From Verrucosispora sioxanthis (GTDB lineage: Bacteria > Actinomycetota > Actinomycetes > Mycobacteriales > Micromonosporaceae): a stretch of 64,000 nt of DNA. Below the pieces are notes generated by a model. The model did no database searches, was not told the origin of the DNA, and was given only the letters and a program-made list of their open reading frames with translations. Shown here piece by piece: positions 9,593 to 18,494 of this stretch; the first letter of the stretch is position 1; the number at the start of each line of letters is the position of its first letter. The stretch spans positions 868,001 to 932,000 of the forward strand of contig NZ_SAIY01000001.1 of the NCBI RefSeq assembly GCF_010560025.1. Reading direction: 5' to 3'. The translations under genes and the position numbers were made by a program.

Positions 9593-9615
9593 CCGGGTCG
9601 GAATAGGCTGGGCAG

Positions 9616-11148
9616 ATGGTCGAGGAGGAACGGAAGTTCACGGTGGAGGCCGGGTGGCTGCTGCCCGACCTCTCCCCCGCCGTGCCGGCCTCGGGGAGCG
9701 TCCGGGCGCTGGCACCGGCGACCCTCGTGGCCACGTACCACGACACCGTCGACCTGCGGCTGGCCCGGGCGGGTGTCTCGCTGCGCTACCGCGAGGGCGA
9801 CGAGGTGCCGTGGACGGTGAAGTTGCCGACCGGCAGCCCCGGCGTCCGCCACGAGATCTCCCGTGCCGGCCCGGCCGACGTGCTGCCGGCGGAGCTGGTC
9901 GAGCTGGTCACCGTGTTCCACCGGGGTGCCGCGCTGACCCCGGCGGCGGTGGTGCGTACCGTCCGGCACGCCCAGGAGATCGTCGACGAGGCCGGCCGGG
10001 TGCTGGCCGAGGTGGTGGACGACCAGGTCACCGTGCTCGACGCCGAGGGCGCCACCACCGGTGCCTTCCGCGAGGTGGAGGTGGAACGCAAGGCCGGTGA
10101 CGGCGCTCTGCTCGACCGGCTCACCGAGTTGCTGCGCGACGCCGGTGCCCGGGGTGGCGACTTCACCCCCAAGCACGTACGCGCCCTCGGCCGGGCGGCC
10201 ACCGCCGAACCGGACCTGGTCGCCCCGGACGAGTTGCCGGCCGATCCCAGTGCCGCGGCGGTGGTCACCGAGGCGGTACGCCGCGAGGTGGCCCGGTTGT
10301 TGGCGCACGACCCGCTGGTCCGGCTGCGCGCACCGGTCGGCGACGACGACACCGCCGTCCACCAGATGCGGGTGGCCTGCCGGCGGTTGCGCAGCGACCT
10401 GAAGACCTTCGGCCCGCTGGTCCGCCCCGCGTGGGCCCGGCCGCTGCGCACCGAGTTGAAGTGGCTGGCGGACGCCCTGGGGGCGGCCCGGGACGCGGAG
10501 GTGCTGCGGGAGCGGTTGCGCCGCACCGCCGCCGCCGACCCGGTCAGTCCGGTGGATCCGGCGGCGGTCGACCGGCTGGACGTCGTCCTCGCCGAATGGC
10601 AGGAGGAGGCGCTGACCCGGGTGGACGAGGCGCTGCGCGCACCGCGGTACCTCGCCCTGGTCGACGCGCTGGTGCTGGCGGCCCGGGCACCGCGACTCAC
10701 GCCCCGGGCGGACGCGCCGGCCAAGCGGGTGCTGCCTCGACTCGTGGCCCGCCCGTGGCGACGGCTGGCCGGCACACCGAAGAAGCCGGGCGGCGTCGCG
10801 ACGCTGCACCCGGCCGGGCCCGACGAGCAGTGGCACACCGTACGCAAGCAGGGCAAGCAGGCCCGCTCGGCGGTGACGGCGGTCGCGCCGGTGCTCGGCG
10901 GGGACGCGGCGAAGCTGGCCCGGGCACTGGCGAAGGTGCAGAACCTGCTCGGTGAGCACCAGGACGCGGCGGTGGCCGCCGAGACCTGGCGCGCGGTGGC
11001 CGAGGCTCGGCCCGACGACCACCAGTTGGCGATGACCGCGGGCCGGCTGTTGGAACGGGAGCGGGCGGCCGTACGACGAGCGCGGGCGGACTTCCCGTAC
11101 GCCTGGCGGCGCGCCAGCCGGCGACGCCGGACCCGGTGGCTGGCGTGA
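9616..11148 (+). CDS. CYTH and CHAD domain protein
   Basis: 510 residues. The N-terminal CYTH (triphosphate tunnel) domain begins with the acidic-basic pattern VEEERKFTVEAGWLL and contains VSLRYREGDEVPWTVKL. The C-terminal CHAD domain (about residues 215-500) shows VHQMRVACRRLRSDLKTFGP, with conserved His and Arg residues that bind polyphosphate. Such proteins hydrolyse or bind triphosphate/polyphosphate, consistent with a position directly after ppk. TAGGCT (9604-9609) lies 6 nt before the ATG, so it may also have its own leaderless promoter. The stop overlaps the next start (GTGA). Confidence 0.9.
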   Translation: MVEEERKFTVEAGWLLPDLSPAVPASGSVRALAPATLVATYHDTVDLRLARAGVSLRYREGDEVPWTVKLPTGSPGVRHEISRAGPADVLPAELVELVTVFHRGAALTPAAVVRTVRHAQEIVDEAGRVLAEVVDDQVTVLDAEGATTGAFREVEVERKAGDGALLDRLTELLRDAGARGGDFTPKHVRALGRAATAEPDLVAPDELPADPSAAAVVTEAVRREVARLLAHDPLVRLRAPVGDDDTAVHQMRVACRRLRSDLKTFGPLVRPAWARPLRTELKWLADALGAARDAEVLRERLRRTAAADPVSPVDPAAVDRLDVVLAEWQEEALTRVDEALRAPRYLALVDALVLAARAPRLTPRADAPAKRVLPRLVARPWRRLAGTPKKPGGVATLHPAGPDEQWHTVRKQGKQARSAVTAVAPVLGGDAAKLARALAKVQNLLGEHQDAAVAAETWRAVAEARPDDHQLAMTAGRLLERERAAVRRARADFPYAWRRASRRRRTRWLA

Positions 11149-12013
11149 CCGCGATCCGGGCGGCCGGCGGGGTGGTGTGGCGTCCCGCCGGGGTGGACCA
11201 CGTCGAGGTGTGCCTGGTGCACCGGCCCCGGTACGGGGACTGGACCCTGCCGAAGGGCAAGCTGGAGCCGGGCGAGCATCCGCTGCTCGCCGCGGCCCGG
11301 GAGGTCGCCGAGGAGGCCGACGCGCAGGCCGCGCCGCAACTGCGGCTGCCGTCGGTGCGCTACCTCAGCGAGGGTCGGCTCAAGGTGGTCGACTACTGGG
11401 CGATGCGGGCGGTGGGCACCGGCGGATTCCAGCCGGACACCGAGGTCGACGAGGTCCGTTGGTTGGCCGTCGACGACGCGATGACGCTGGTGAGCTATCC
11501 GCACGACGTGGAGGTGCTGGCCGCGTTCGCGGCGCTGCCGCCGGTCACCGCGGCCCTGGTGCTGGTGCGGCACGGCCACGCCGGTAAGCGGCTTACCTGG
11601 CCCGGCCCGGACACCGGGCGGCCGCTGGACGCCCGGGGCTGGTCCGAGGCGCAGGCGTTGGCACCGCTGATCGGGCTGATCCGCCCGGCCCGGCTGCTCT
11701 CCGCGTCACCGCGCCGGTGCGTGCAGACCCTCGATCCGGCGGCGGCGCTGCTGGACCTGCCGATCGAGATCTGCGGCGACCTGGACGAGCCGAACGCCGG
11801 CCAGCAGCCCGACGAGTGCGTACTGGCCGCCGCCGCACGCCTGGCCGCGCTGGCCGCCGCCGGGGAACCGGCGGCGGTGTGCAGCCAGGGAAAGGTGATT
11901 CCCGGCGCCCTGGAGCGGCTGGCGGGGCGGTGTGGTGACTGGGCCACCGGCAAGGCGGCGGCTGGCTGCTCGCCTTCACCGGCGACCGTCTGGTCGCCGC
12001 CGACCGTCTCTGA
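11145..12013 (+). CDS. NUDIX hydrolase-histidine phosphatase fusion (apparent frameshift)
   Basis: Residues 1-130 form a NUDIX domain with the Nudix box GKLEPGEHPLLAAAREVAEE. Residues about 140 onward are a histidine-phosphatase domain with the RHG motif LVLVRHGHAGKR and a second SASPRRCVQTL block. This is the MutT1 architecture of mycobacteria, which removes 8-oxo-dGTP/GTP or diadenosine polyphosphates. The frame breaks near 11954; adding one G to the AAGG run restores the ending GGGWLLAFTGDRLVAADRL and a TGA at 12011-12013. GTG 11145 overlaps the upstream stop as GTGA. Confidence 0.85.
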
Positions 12014-12029
12014 CCGGGTGCCGCACCCG

Positions 12030-13940
12030 TCAACGGTCGGGCAGGGTGAGGGTGACGGCGACCGGCAGGTGGTCGCTGGCGGTGCCCGGCACCGCGACCG
12101 CGTCGGCGGCGACCAGGTCGGGTGAGACGAGGACGTGGTCGATCTGCTCGCGCGGATCGTCCGCCGGGCTGGTCGGCAGCGGGCGGGCGGCGGCGAGCGC
12201 GTCGACCAGCCCGGCATCGGTGAACGCGGTGAACGCCGGGTCGCCCGGCTCGGTGTTGAGATCACCGGCGACCACCAGCGGCGCGCCGTCGGCGTACCCG
12301 GTGGCGAAGTCCGCGACGGCGCGGGCCTGCACCACCGGGTCCGCACCCGGCGGCGGTTGCAGGTGGTGCTCACCACGGCCAGGCGTACGCCGGCGCTGAA
12401 ATCGACCGTCACGCCGAGCGCCTGCGCCCCGGTGGGCGCGCCGACGGCGGGCAGCGCACGCGTTCGGGCCCGCTGCACCGGCCAGCGGCTGAGCACCGCG
12501 TCCCCCACAGCGGGTCGGCGGCCGGCGCGAAGACGTACGGCATCCCCAGCCGGGCGGCGAGCAGGCCCAGCGTGTCGTGGCCACCGTTGAGCAGCCAGCC
12601 CCGGTCCACCTCGCTGAGCACCACCACGTCGGCCCGGCCGACCATCCGGTCCAGGGCGGTGAGGTCGAAGCGGCCGTCGAGGCCGAAACCCATCCGGATG
12701 TTGTACGCCACCACCCGCACCCGCTCCGGCGGCCCGGGCCGGTTGCTGGCCACCAGCCATGGCCCGTGCAGCCAGGCGGCGGCGAGGGCGACGACGGCGG
12801 CCAGCACCGCCAGCCGCCACGGGGTAGCTCTGGCGAACGGTCCGCCCGTGGTGGCCGGTGCCCGTCGGACGCGGCCGCGCCGCGCATCGCGACCACCCCG
12901 GTCAGGGCGGCCACCACGGCCGGTACCCACTGGTTGGGGTAGCCGAGGTCGTAGGCGGCGTAGTAGACGAGCGCGGCGACGGCGAAGACGAGCATCCCGC
13001 CCACCGCCGCGTACGCCGGTCCGGTGCCGCTTCGGCCGGTCGGCTGCGGCGTCGCTCCGCCGCTGGCCAGGGCGAGGCAGCCGCCCAACCCCGCCGCGCC
13101 GGCCAGGATGGCGACGGTGAGCAGCGTCGGCGGACCGTATCCGAACAGCAGCGCCCCGGCCACCAGCAGCACCGGCGGCAGCGCCCGCCAGCGCGGGTGC
13201 CACGGGGTCAGCGCCCCGAGCAGGAACAGCGGTGCCGCGGCACCAAGCGGCGCCAACGCGAACGGCGGCGGCGCGGCGGTGCCCGCCTCGCCGTACCAGT
13301 AGGACATCGCGCTGATCGCCACCGCGGGCGACAGCGCCACCATGTTGCCGAGCAGCAGGGCCGGACCGACGAGCAGCCAGCCCCGGCGGTTCGGCGACGG
13401 CCGGTCGTCGACCGGCCGGGCGGCGACACGGCCGGAGACCGTCTCGGCGGCCAGCAGCGCCGCCACCACCGTCACGCTCGCCACCCACGCCGGCCAGCGC
13501 TGCCACCACACCAGGTCGTACGTGCCGAGCAGCGCGTGACCCAGCGCGCTCGCGGTCATCCCCAGCACCAGCCCGGGCACCGGGTACGCGACCCGGGCGG
13601 CGGTGGCGGCCAGCCAGACCAGACCGGCGAGCAGACCGGCGCTGGCCAGCCACAGTTGGGCCCGCCCGCCCGGCGCGGCGGTGAGCGACAGCCGGGCGGC
13701 ACCGAGCACCAGCACCGCCGCGACCCCGACGGTGGCGGAGCCGACGCGCGCGACGAGGGCCGGCGCGACGAGCGCCAGCACGAACCAGCCGACCGCGAAC
13801 GCGCCGAGCAGCTCGGCCGGGGTCGACGCGGCCTGACCGAAGATGGTGATGACCGACGGCAGGAAGACCCGCAGCACGTCGGTCAGGACGACAAGTCCCA
13901 AGGCCAGGGTGGCGGTGCCGAGACGGCGCTGACTCAACAC
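12030..13940 (-). CDS. Membrane protein with C-terminal endonuclease/exonuclease/phosphatase domain (three frameshifts)
   Basis: The first 370 or so residues are very hydrophobic, with about ten membrane segments. The C-terminal part belongs to the EEP superfamily: VRVVAYNIRMGFG, ADVVVLSEVD, VVAGDLNTEPGDPAF and a closing GTASDHLPVAVTL. Reading it requires three single-base additions: a G in the run opposite 12861-12863 (giving DGAPATTGG), a G opposite 12502-12506 (WGDAVLSRWPV) and a C opposite 12364 (VVSTHLQPPPG). Three deletions restore the first frame, so the same stop at 12030 is used. About 637 residues after repair. EEP domains include nucleases, sphingomyelinases and phosphoinositide phosphatases; the substrate is unknown. 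Confidence 0.8.
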   Translation of the reverse strand: MLSQRRLGTATLALGLVVLTDVLRVFLPSVITIFGQAASTPAELLGAFAVGWFVLALVAPALVARVGSATVGVAAVLVLGAARLSLTAAPGGRAQLWLASAGLLAGLVWLAATAARVAYPVPGLVLGMTASALGHALLGTYDLVWWQRWPAWVASVTVVAALLAAETVSGRVAARPVDDRPSPNRRGWLLVGPALLLGNMVALSPAVAISAMSYWYGEAGTAAPPPFALAPLGAAAPLFLLGALTPWHPRWRALPPVLLVAGALLFGYGPPTLLTVAILAGAAGLGGCLALASGGATPQPTGRSGTGPAYAAVGGMLVFAVAALVYYAAYDLGYPNQWVPAVVAALTGVVAMRGAAASDGHRPPRADRSPELPRGGWRCWPPSSPSPPPGCTGHGWWPATGPGRRSGCGWWRTTSGWVSASTAASTSPPWTGWSAGPTWWCSARWTGAGCSTVATTRWACSPPGWGCRTSSRRPPTRCGGRGAQPLAGAAGPNACAARRRRAHRGAGARRDGRFQRRRTPGRGEHHLQPPPGADPVVQARAVADFATGYADGAPLVVAGDLNTEPGDPAFTAFTDAGLVDALAAARPLPTSPADDPREQIDHVLVSPDLVAADAVAVPGTASDHLPVAVTLTLPDR

Positions 13941-14040
13941 GGTTCTCTTTCCGGCGAGGGGTGGTGCGGCGATTCTGCTGGCCGGGTCCCGGGCCGGTCA
14001 ACGGTTCACCACCGTCGGGGTGGACCGTCGGAGGCAATGG

Positions 14041-14073
14041 CGAGGGCGCCCGCCGTGCCGGCGGGCGCCCTCG
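14041..14073. terminator. Strong hairpin downstream of HU
   Basis: A perfect 14-bp inverted repeat (14041-14054 with 14060-14073, 5-nt loop) begins 14 nt after the HU stop. Confidence 0.8.
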
Positions 14074-14086
14074 TCGTACGACCGGC

Positions 14087-14692
14087 TCAGCGCCGGGTCG
14101 CGGTCTTCCTGGCCGACGCCTTCTTCGCCGGCGCCTTCTTGGCCGTCGCGGTCTTGCGAGCCGCCGTCGCCTTGGTCGCCGCGGCGGTCTTCTTCGCCGG
14201 GGCGGCCTTCTTGGTGGCGGCCTTCTTGGCCGGAGCGGCCTTCGCGGTCGTCTTGGTCGCGGTGGTCTTCTTGGCCGCCGCGGTCTTGCTCGCCGCGGTC
14301 TTCTTGGCTGCGGTGCTCTTCGCCGCGGTCGTCTTCTTCGCCGCAGTCGCCTTGGCACCGGTGGTCTTGGCGGTGGCTCCGGCGGTCTTCTTCGCCGCAG
14401 CCGTGGCCTTCGGCACCTTGCCGCTGGCCACCATCTCCTTGAACCCGGCACCGGGGCGGAACGTCGGCACCGAGGTCTTCTTGACCTTCACCGCCTCCCC
14501 GGTACGCGGGTTGCGGGCTGTTCGTGCGCCCCGGACCCGCTTCTCGAACGCTCCGAAACCGGTGATCGCCACCTTCTCGCCCTTGGTGACCGCCGCCTGG
14601 ACCTCAGCGAGGACCGCGTCGAGCGCGGCCGTCGCCGTTTTCCGGTCCCCCAGGCGAACGGCGAGCGCCTCGATGAGCTCGGCCTTGTTCAC
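14087..14692 (-). CDS. HU-family nucleoid protein with Lys/Ala-rich tail
   Basis: 201 residues. The first 95 are a canonical HU fold: NKAELIEALAVRLGDRKTA, ITGFGAFEKRVRGARTARNP, and VPTFRPGAGFKEMV. The remaining about 105 residues are almost only Lys, Ala and Thr (repeated AAKK and PAKK), like the tails of Streptomyces HupS and mycobacterial HupB. It binds and compacts DNA; the tail is thought to add nonspecific binding. GTG 14692 has an excellent AGGAGGAAGTC ribosome site. It lies directly downstream of leuCD but has its own promoter and both flanks have terminators. Confidence 0.95.
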   Translation of the reverse strand: MNKAELIEALAVRLGDRKTATAALDAVLAEVQAAVTKGEKVAITGFGAFEKRVRGARTARNPRTGEAVKVKKTSVPTFRPGAGFKEMVASGKVPKATAAAKKTAGATAKTTGAKATAAKKTTAAKSTAAKKTAASKTAAAKKTTATKTTAKAAPAKKAATKKAAPAKKTAAATKATAARKTATAKKAPAKKASARKTATRR

Positions 14693-14741
14693 GACTTCCT
14701 CCTGATTGTGCAACTGACTCGACGCGAGCCATTCTGCGCGC

Positions 14742-14770
14742 ACGGTATGCCCTGTGCTGGCGGGACACAA
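14742..14770 (-). promoter_or_regulatory. Promoter of the HU gene
   Basis: On the minus strand TTGTGT (14770-14765) and TACCGT (14747-14742) are separated by 17 nt. The -10 box ends 49 nt before the GTG start. Confidence 0.55.
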
Positions 14771-14806
14771 ACATTCGGCGGAAAAAAGCCCTTGTGTCGT
14801 AACGGA

Positions 14807-14839
14807 TTCGCCCCCACCGGTGGCACCGGTGGGGGCGAA
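14807..14839. terminator. Terminator after leuD
   Basis: A perfect 14-bp inverted repeat (14807-14820 with 14826-14839) with a 5-nt loop, 27 nt after the leuD stop. Confidence 0.8.
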
Positions 14840-14865
14840 ATCGGCTGCGGATCGGGGCGTTCGGG

Positions 14866-15453
14866 CTACGCGACCCGGGGCAGGAAGGTCGGTCGGTCGG
14901 CCTCGAAGGCACTGATCCGGTCCTCGTGGCGGAGGGTGAGTCCAATGTCGTCCAAGCCCTCCATCAGCCGCCACCGGCTGAAGTCGTCGAGCGGGAACGA
15001 CCAGGTAGCGGTGTCGACCCGCACCTCACGCGCGGTCAGGTCGACGACCACCGGGGTGGCCGGGTTCTCCTCGACCAGGCTCCAGATTTCTTCGACGGCT
15101 TTCAATTCCAGCTCTACCGGAAGCAGCCCTTCCTTGAGGGCGTTCCCGCGGAAGATGTCACCGAAGCGCGGTGAGATCACCACTCGGAAGCCGTAGTCAC
15201 GCAACGCCCACACGGCGTGCTCCCGCGATGACCCGGTGCCGAACTCGGGACCGGCCACCAGAATCGACGCTCCCGAATAAGCTTGATCGTTGAGCACGAA
15301 TGCCGGGTCCTCCCGCCACGCGCTGAACAGCCCGTCGGCAAAACCGGTACGGGTCACCCGCTTGAGGTACACGGCGGGGATGATCTGGTCAGTGTCCACG
15401 TCGGAGCGACGCAGCGGCAGGGCGGTGCCGGTGTGCACGGTGAACTTGTCCAT
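14866..15453 (-). CDS. leuD: 3-isopropylmalate dehydratase small subunit
   Basis: 195 residues, typical LeuD length. N-terminal [19 protein letters not shown] and the swivelling-domain block [19 protein letters not shown] are diagnostic. With LeuC it isomerises 2- to 3-isopropylmalate in leucine biosynthesis. It begins 12 nt after the stop of leuC and is surely in one operon with it. Confidence 0.97.
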   Translation of the reverse strand: MDKFTVHTGTALPLRRSDVDTDQIIPAVYLKRVTRTGFADGLFSAWREDPAFVLNDQAYSGASILVAGPEFGTGSSREHAVWALRDYGFRVVISPRFGDIFRGNALKEGLLPVELELKAVEEIWSLVEENPATPVVVDLTAREVRVDTATWSFPLDDFSRWRLMEGLDDIGLTLRHEDRISAFEADRPTFLPRVA

Positions 15454-15465
15454 GTCGCAGCCCTT

Positions 15466-16911
15466 CTACAGGTCGGCGGGAGCGGCCAGCCGGCCGACGA
15501 CGGCGGTGGCGGCGGCCACCGGCGGGCTGACCAGGTGGGTACGCCCACCCCGGCCCTGGCGGCCCTCGAAGTTCCGGTTCGAGGTCGAGGCGGCGCGCTG
15601 CCCCGGCGAGAGCGTGTCCGGGTTCATGCCCAGACACATGGAGCAGCCGGCGAAGCGCCATTCGGCGCCGGCGTCGGTGAAGACCTTGTCCAGCCCCTCC
15701 GCCTCGGCGGCCTCGCGTACTGCGGCCGAGCCGGGTACCACGAGCATGCGTACCCCGTCAGCAACCCGATGGCCGCGCAGCACGTCGGCGGCGGCGCGGA
15801 GGTCCTCCAGGCGCCCGTTGGTGCACGAACCCACGAACACCACGTCGACGGCGAGGTCGCGCAACGCGGTGCCGGGGTTCAGGTCCATGTACGCCAGGGC
15901 GCGGCGGGCGGCGGCCCGCTCCGGCTCGGTGACGAACTCGTCCGGGTCCGGCACGACCGCACCCAGCGGCGCACCCTGCCCCGGGTTGGTGCCCCAGGTG
16001 ACGAACGGCGTGATCTCGGTGGCGTCCAGGGTCACCTCGGAGTCGAAGGTCGCGCCCTCGTCGGTGGGCAGGGTCCGCCAGTAGGCGAGCGCCGCCTCCC
16101 AGTCGGCGCCGCTGGGGGCGTTCGGCCGCCCCTTCAGGTACGCGAAGGTCGTCTCGTCCGGCGCGATCATGCCGGCCTTGGCGCCCCACTCGATGGACAT
16201 GTTGGCGATCGTCATCCGCCCTTCCATGGACAGCGCCCGGATCGCCTCGCCCCGGTACTCCACGATGTGCCCGCGTCCGCCGCCGGTACCGACCTTGGCG
16301 ATCAGGGCGAGCACCAGGTCCTTGGCGGTGACACCGGGGCCGAGCCGGCCGTCGACGGTGACCGCCATCGTCTTCGGGCGAGCCTGCGGCAGCGTCTGGG
16401 TGGCCAGCACGTGCTCCACCTCACTGGTGCCGATGCCGAAGGCCAGGGCGCCGAACGCGCCGTGGGTGGCGGTGTGCGAGTCGCCGCAGACGATCGTCAT
16501 GCCGGGCTGGGTGAGGCCGAGCTGCGGGCCGATGACGTGGACGATGCCCTGGTTGGCGTCGCCGAGCGGATGCAGCCGTACGCCGAACTCGGCGCAGTTG
16601 CGCCGCAGCGTCTCGATCTGGGTACGGGAGGTGGGGTCGGCGATGGTGAGCAGGTCGCCGCGACGCTGCTGGAACGAGGGATCGGCGTACCCGGTCGGGG
16701 TGTTGTGATCCTCGGTGGCCAGCGTGAGGTCGGTACGCCGCACCCGACGGCCGGCCATGCGCAGGCCGTCGAACGCCTGCGGGCTCGTCACCTCGTGCAG
16801 CAGGTGCAGGTCGATGAAGAGCAGATCGGGCTCACCATCAGCGGACCGGACGATGTGTGCGTCCCAGACCTTCTCGGCCAAGGTTCTCGGCTCTGGAGTG
16901 ACTCCCACCAT
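15466..16911 (-). CDS. leuC: 3-isopropylmalate dehydratase large subunit
   Basis: 481 residues. The [4Fe-4S] cysteines are visible in [18 protein letters not shown] and in [11 protein letters not shown] near the C-terminus; [14 protein letters not shown] is the aconitase-family signature. The ATG at 16911 is preceded by TAGGAT (16923-16918) with a 6-nt spacer, so translation probably starts on a leaderless mRNA. The divergent regulator ndgR begins only 37 nt away, with overlapping promoter regions. Confidence 0.97.
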   Translation of the reverse strand: MVGVTPEPRTLAEKVWDAHIVRSADGEPDLLFIDLHLLHEVTSPQAFDGLRMAGRRVRRTDLTLATEDHNTPTGYADPSFQQRRGDLLTIADPTSRTQIETLRRNCAEFGVRLHPLGDANQGIVHVIGPQLGLTQPGMTIVCGDSHTATHGAFGALAFGIGTSEVEHVLATQTLPQARPKTMAVTVDGRLGPGVTAKDLVLALIAKVGTGGGRGHIVEYRGEAIRALSMEGRMTIANMSIEWGAKAGMIAPDETTFAYLKGRPNAPSGADWEAALAYWRTLPTDEGATFDSEVTLDATEITPFVTWGTNPGQGAPLGAVVPDPDEFVTEPERAAARRALAYMDLNPGTALRDLAVDVVFVGSCTNGRLEDLRAAADVLRGHRVADGVRMLVVPGSAAVREAAEAEGLDKVFTDAGAEWRFAGCSMCLGMNPDTLSPGQRAASTSNRNFEGRQGRGGRTHLVSPPVAAATAVVGRLAAPADL

Positions 16912-16948
16912 CTGGACATCCTAAATTCTGGGAGGTAAATTTCGGCTT
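16912..16948. promoter_or_regulatory. Divergent leuC/ndgR promoter region
   Basis: Only 37 bp separate the two starts. The minus-strand -10 TAGGAT (16923-16918) serves leuC and the plus-strand -10 TAAATT (16936-16941) serves ndgR, each 6-7 nt from its start codon. The AT-rich centre contains AAATT and AAATTT 11 nt apart as a possible regulator site. Confidence 0.6.
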
Positions 16949-17647
16949 GTGGGACACAGTATGAGCGGTGTCGGCGTTCTCGACAAGGCGGTGGTCATCC
17001 TGGCCGCCTGTGTCGACGGCGCCAGCCTTGCCGAACTTGTTGAACGCACGAAGCTGCCCCGAGCCACCGCGCACCGGCTGGCACAGGCGCTGGAGATCCA
17101 CCGGATGCTGGTCCGGGACACCCAGGGTCGCTGGCGTCCCGGCCCACGCCTGGGCGAGTTGGCGAACGCGGCGCCGGATGTGCTGCTGACCGCGGCCGAG
17201 CCACTGCTGGCCGCCCTGCGGGACGCCACCGGCGAGAGCGCCCAGCTCTACCTGCGTCGGGCGGACGAGCGGATCTGTGTGGCGGCCGCCGAGCGGGCCA
17301 GCGGGCTACGCGACACCGTGCCGGTCGGCTCGGTGCTGCCGATGACCGCCGGCTCGGCGGCGCAGATCCTGCTCGCCTGGGAGCCGCCGGAGGCGGTGAT
17401 GCCGCTGCTGCCCCGGTCGAAGTTCACCGGCCGCACCCTCGCCGAGGTCCGCCGTCGAGGCTGGGCGCAGAGCGTCGCCGAACGCGAGGCAGGTGTGGCG
17501 AGCGTCTCGGCCCCGATCCGCGACCGCACCGGCCGAGTCATCGCGGCCATCTCCATCTCCGGCCCCATCGAGCGCCTGGGCCGCCGCCCCGGCGAACGCC
17601 ACGCCATGGCCGTGGTCCGCGCCGGCCAACGCCTCTCCGGCCTCTGA
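16949..17647 (+). CDS. ndgR: IclR-family regulator NdgR/LtbR type
   Basis: 232 residues. An N-terminal winged helix (GVGVLDKAVVILAACVDG, then RATAHRLAQALEIHRM) is followed by an IclR effector domain with ESAQLYLRRADERICVAAAE and the conserved GVASVSAPIRDRTGRV. This closely follows Streptomyces NdgR, which controls leuCD and other amino acid genes, and its divergent position beside leuC agrees. GTG 16949 is chosen because TAAATT lies 7 nt before it (leaderless); ATG 16961 is the alternative. Confidence 0.9.
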   Translation: MGHSMSGVGVLDKAVVILAACVDGASLAELVERTKLPRATAHRLAQALEIHRMLVRDTQGRWRPGPRLGELANAAPDVLLTAAEPLLAALRDATGESAQLYLRRADERICVAAAERASGLRDTVPVGSVLPMTAGSAAQILLAWEPPEAVMPLLPRSKFTGRTLAEVRRRGWAQSVAEREAGVASVSAPIRDRTGRVIAAISISGPIERLGRRPGERHAMAVVRAGQRLSGL

Positions 17648-17682
17648 CCCCCCACCCACCCCACCCCCACCCCCGCTTCACC

Positions 17683-17745
17683 CGTTGATCATGAAGTTAT
17701 TGTCACGCCACGCCGGACGGCCGGACAACAACTTCATGATCAACG
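17683..17745. repeat. 22-bp inverted repeat (GTTGATCATGAAGTT type)
   Basis: The arms 17683-17704 and 17724-17745 match at 21 of 22 positions around a 19-nt GC-rich centre. The arms are clearly lower in GC than their surroundings. It sits between ndgR and the tRNA genes. From memory, similar elements recur in Micromonospora intergenic regions; this needs a search. Confidence 0.75.
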
Positions 17746-17793
17746 CGGCGGAGCGGGCCGGGCGGAGGGGGAGATGGGAGATGGGAGATGGGG

Positions 17794-17824
17794 AAAGCCC
17801 GTCTCGGCGGGGGAGACGGGCTTT
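17794..17824. terminator. Hairpin between ndgR and tRNA-Glu
   Basis: A perfect 12-bp stem (17794-17805 with 17813-17824) flanked by AAA on one side and TTT on the other, so it can act for ndgR and for the tRNA gene. Just before it, GGGAGAT is repeated three times in tandem (about 17770-17790). Confidence 0.7.
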
Positions 17825-17830
17825 GGTGTG

Positions 17831-17906
17831 TGGTAGCCCCGACCGGATTCGAACCGGCGCTACCGCCTTGAGAGGGCGGCGTCCTGGGCCGCTAGACGAC
17901 GGGGCC
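17831..17906 (-). tRNA. tRNA-Glu (anticodon CTC)
   Basis: The minus strand folds as a 73-nt tRNA: acceptor GGCCCCG with CGGGGCT, D-loop TCTAGCGGCC, anticodon loop CTCTCAA within CCGCC...GGCGG, and T-loop GGTTCGAATCC. A genomically encoded CCA follows (17833-17831). Confidence 0.95.
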
Positions 17907-18074
17907 AGGCACTTTTCCAGTTCACCAGCCCTTGTGGGCGGTGCGGCAGTAGTCTAGCGGCGCCGCCGCCGAGTGCCGCACAGGGGTGGCGCGTGGGTGA
18001 CCCAGCCGACCGGACCCCAGTGCGGGGAGTCGGCGCGCGGGCCCGATCCACGGGCGACAGCTGCGGTAAAGCAA

Positions 18075-18106
18075 ACGGCTCGCTCCGCAGCAGCGGAACG
18101 AGCCGT
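18075..18106. terminator. Hairpin between the two tRNA-Glu genes
   Basis: Arms 18075-18088 and 18093-18106 pair with one mismatch around a 4-nt loop, 10 nt beyond the 3' end of the second tRNA-Glu. Confidence 0.65.
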
Positions 18107-18115
18107 GAACATCTG

Positions 18116-18188
18116 TAGCCCCGACCGGATTCGAACCGGCGCTACCGCCTTGAGAGGGCGGCGTCCTGGGCCGCTAGACGACGGGGCC
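18116..18188 (-). tRNA. tRNA-Glu (anticodon CTC), second copy
   Basis: The 73 nt are identical to the tRNA at 17834-17906, but here the genome does not encode the CCA end (the next bases read CAG). The flanking sequences differ. Confidence 0.95.
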
Positions 18189-18326
18189 AGAACACATCGC
18201 GGCACCACCCTTTCGGGCGGTGCCGCCGAACTCTACCAGACCCCGCCACCGGAGCCCCTCGCGGTGCCTCGGTGCCGAACTCCACCAGAATCCAGCGGCC
18301 TCGATTCGGGACGAATCTCGGCTGCG

Positions 18327-18398
18327 CTGGGGTACCAGGACTCGAACCTAGACTAACTGAACCAGAATCAGTCGGGCTGCCAATTACCCCATACCCCA
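18327..18398 (-). tRNA. tRNA-Gln (anticodon CTG)
   Basis: A 72-nt tRNA on the minus strand: acceptor TGGGGTA with TACCCCA, anticodon stem-loop CTGATTCTGGTTCAG, T-loop GGTTCGAGTCC and discriminator G. CCA is not encoded. Confidence 0.95.
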
Positions 18399-18494
18399 TT
18401 GGCCCCTTGCGGCGCCGGGAACAAACTCTACCCTCCCGGCACCGACAGGCCAAATCGACTTCCCCAAACCACTCCTGAGCTGCCAAAACGGCGA

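Noticed and set aside
13961..15196. Long plus-strand frames opposite HU and leuD
   Set aside because: They mirror the Lys/Ala repeats of HU and have Arg/Gly-only composition.
17769..17793. GGGAGAT tandem repeat as a regulatory element
   Set aside because: Three short copies between a repeat and a terminator, with no symmetry or link to a gene start.
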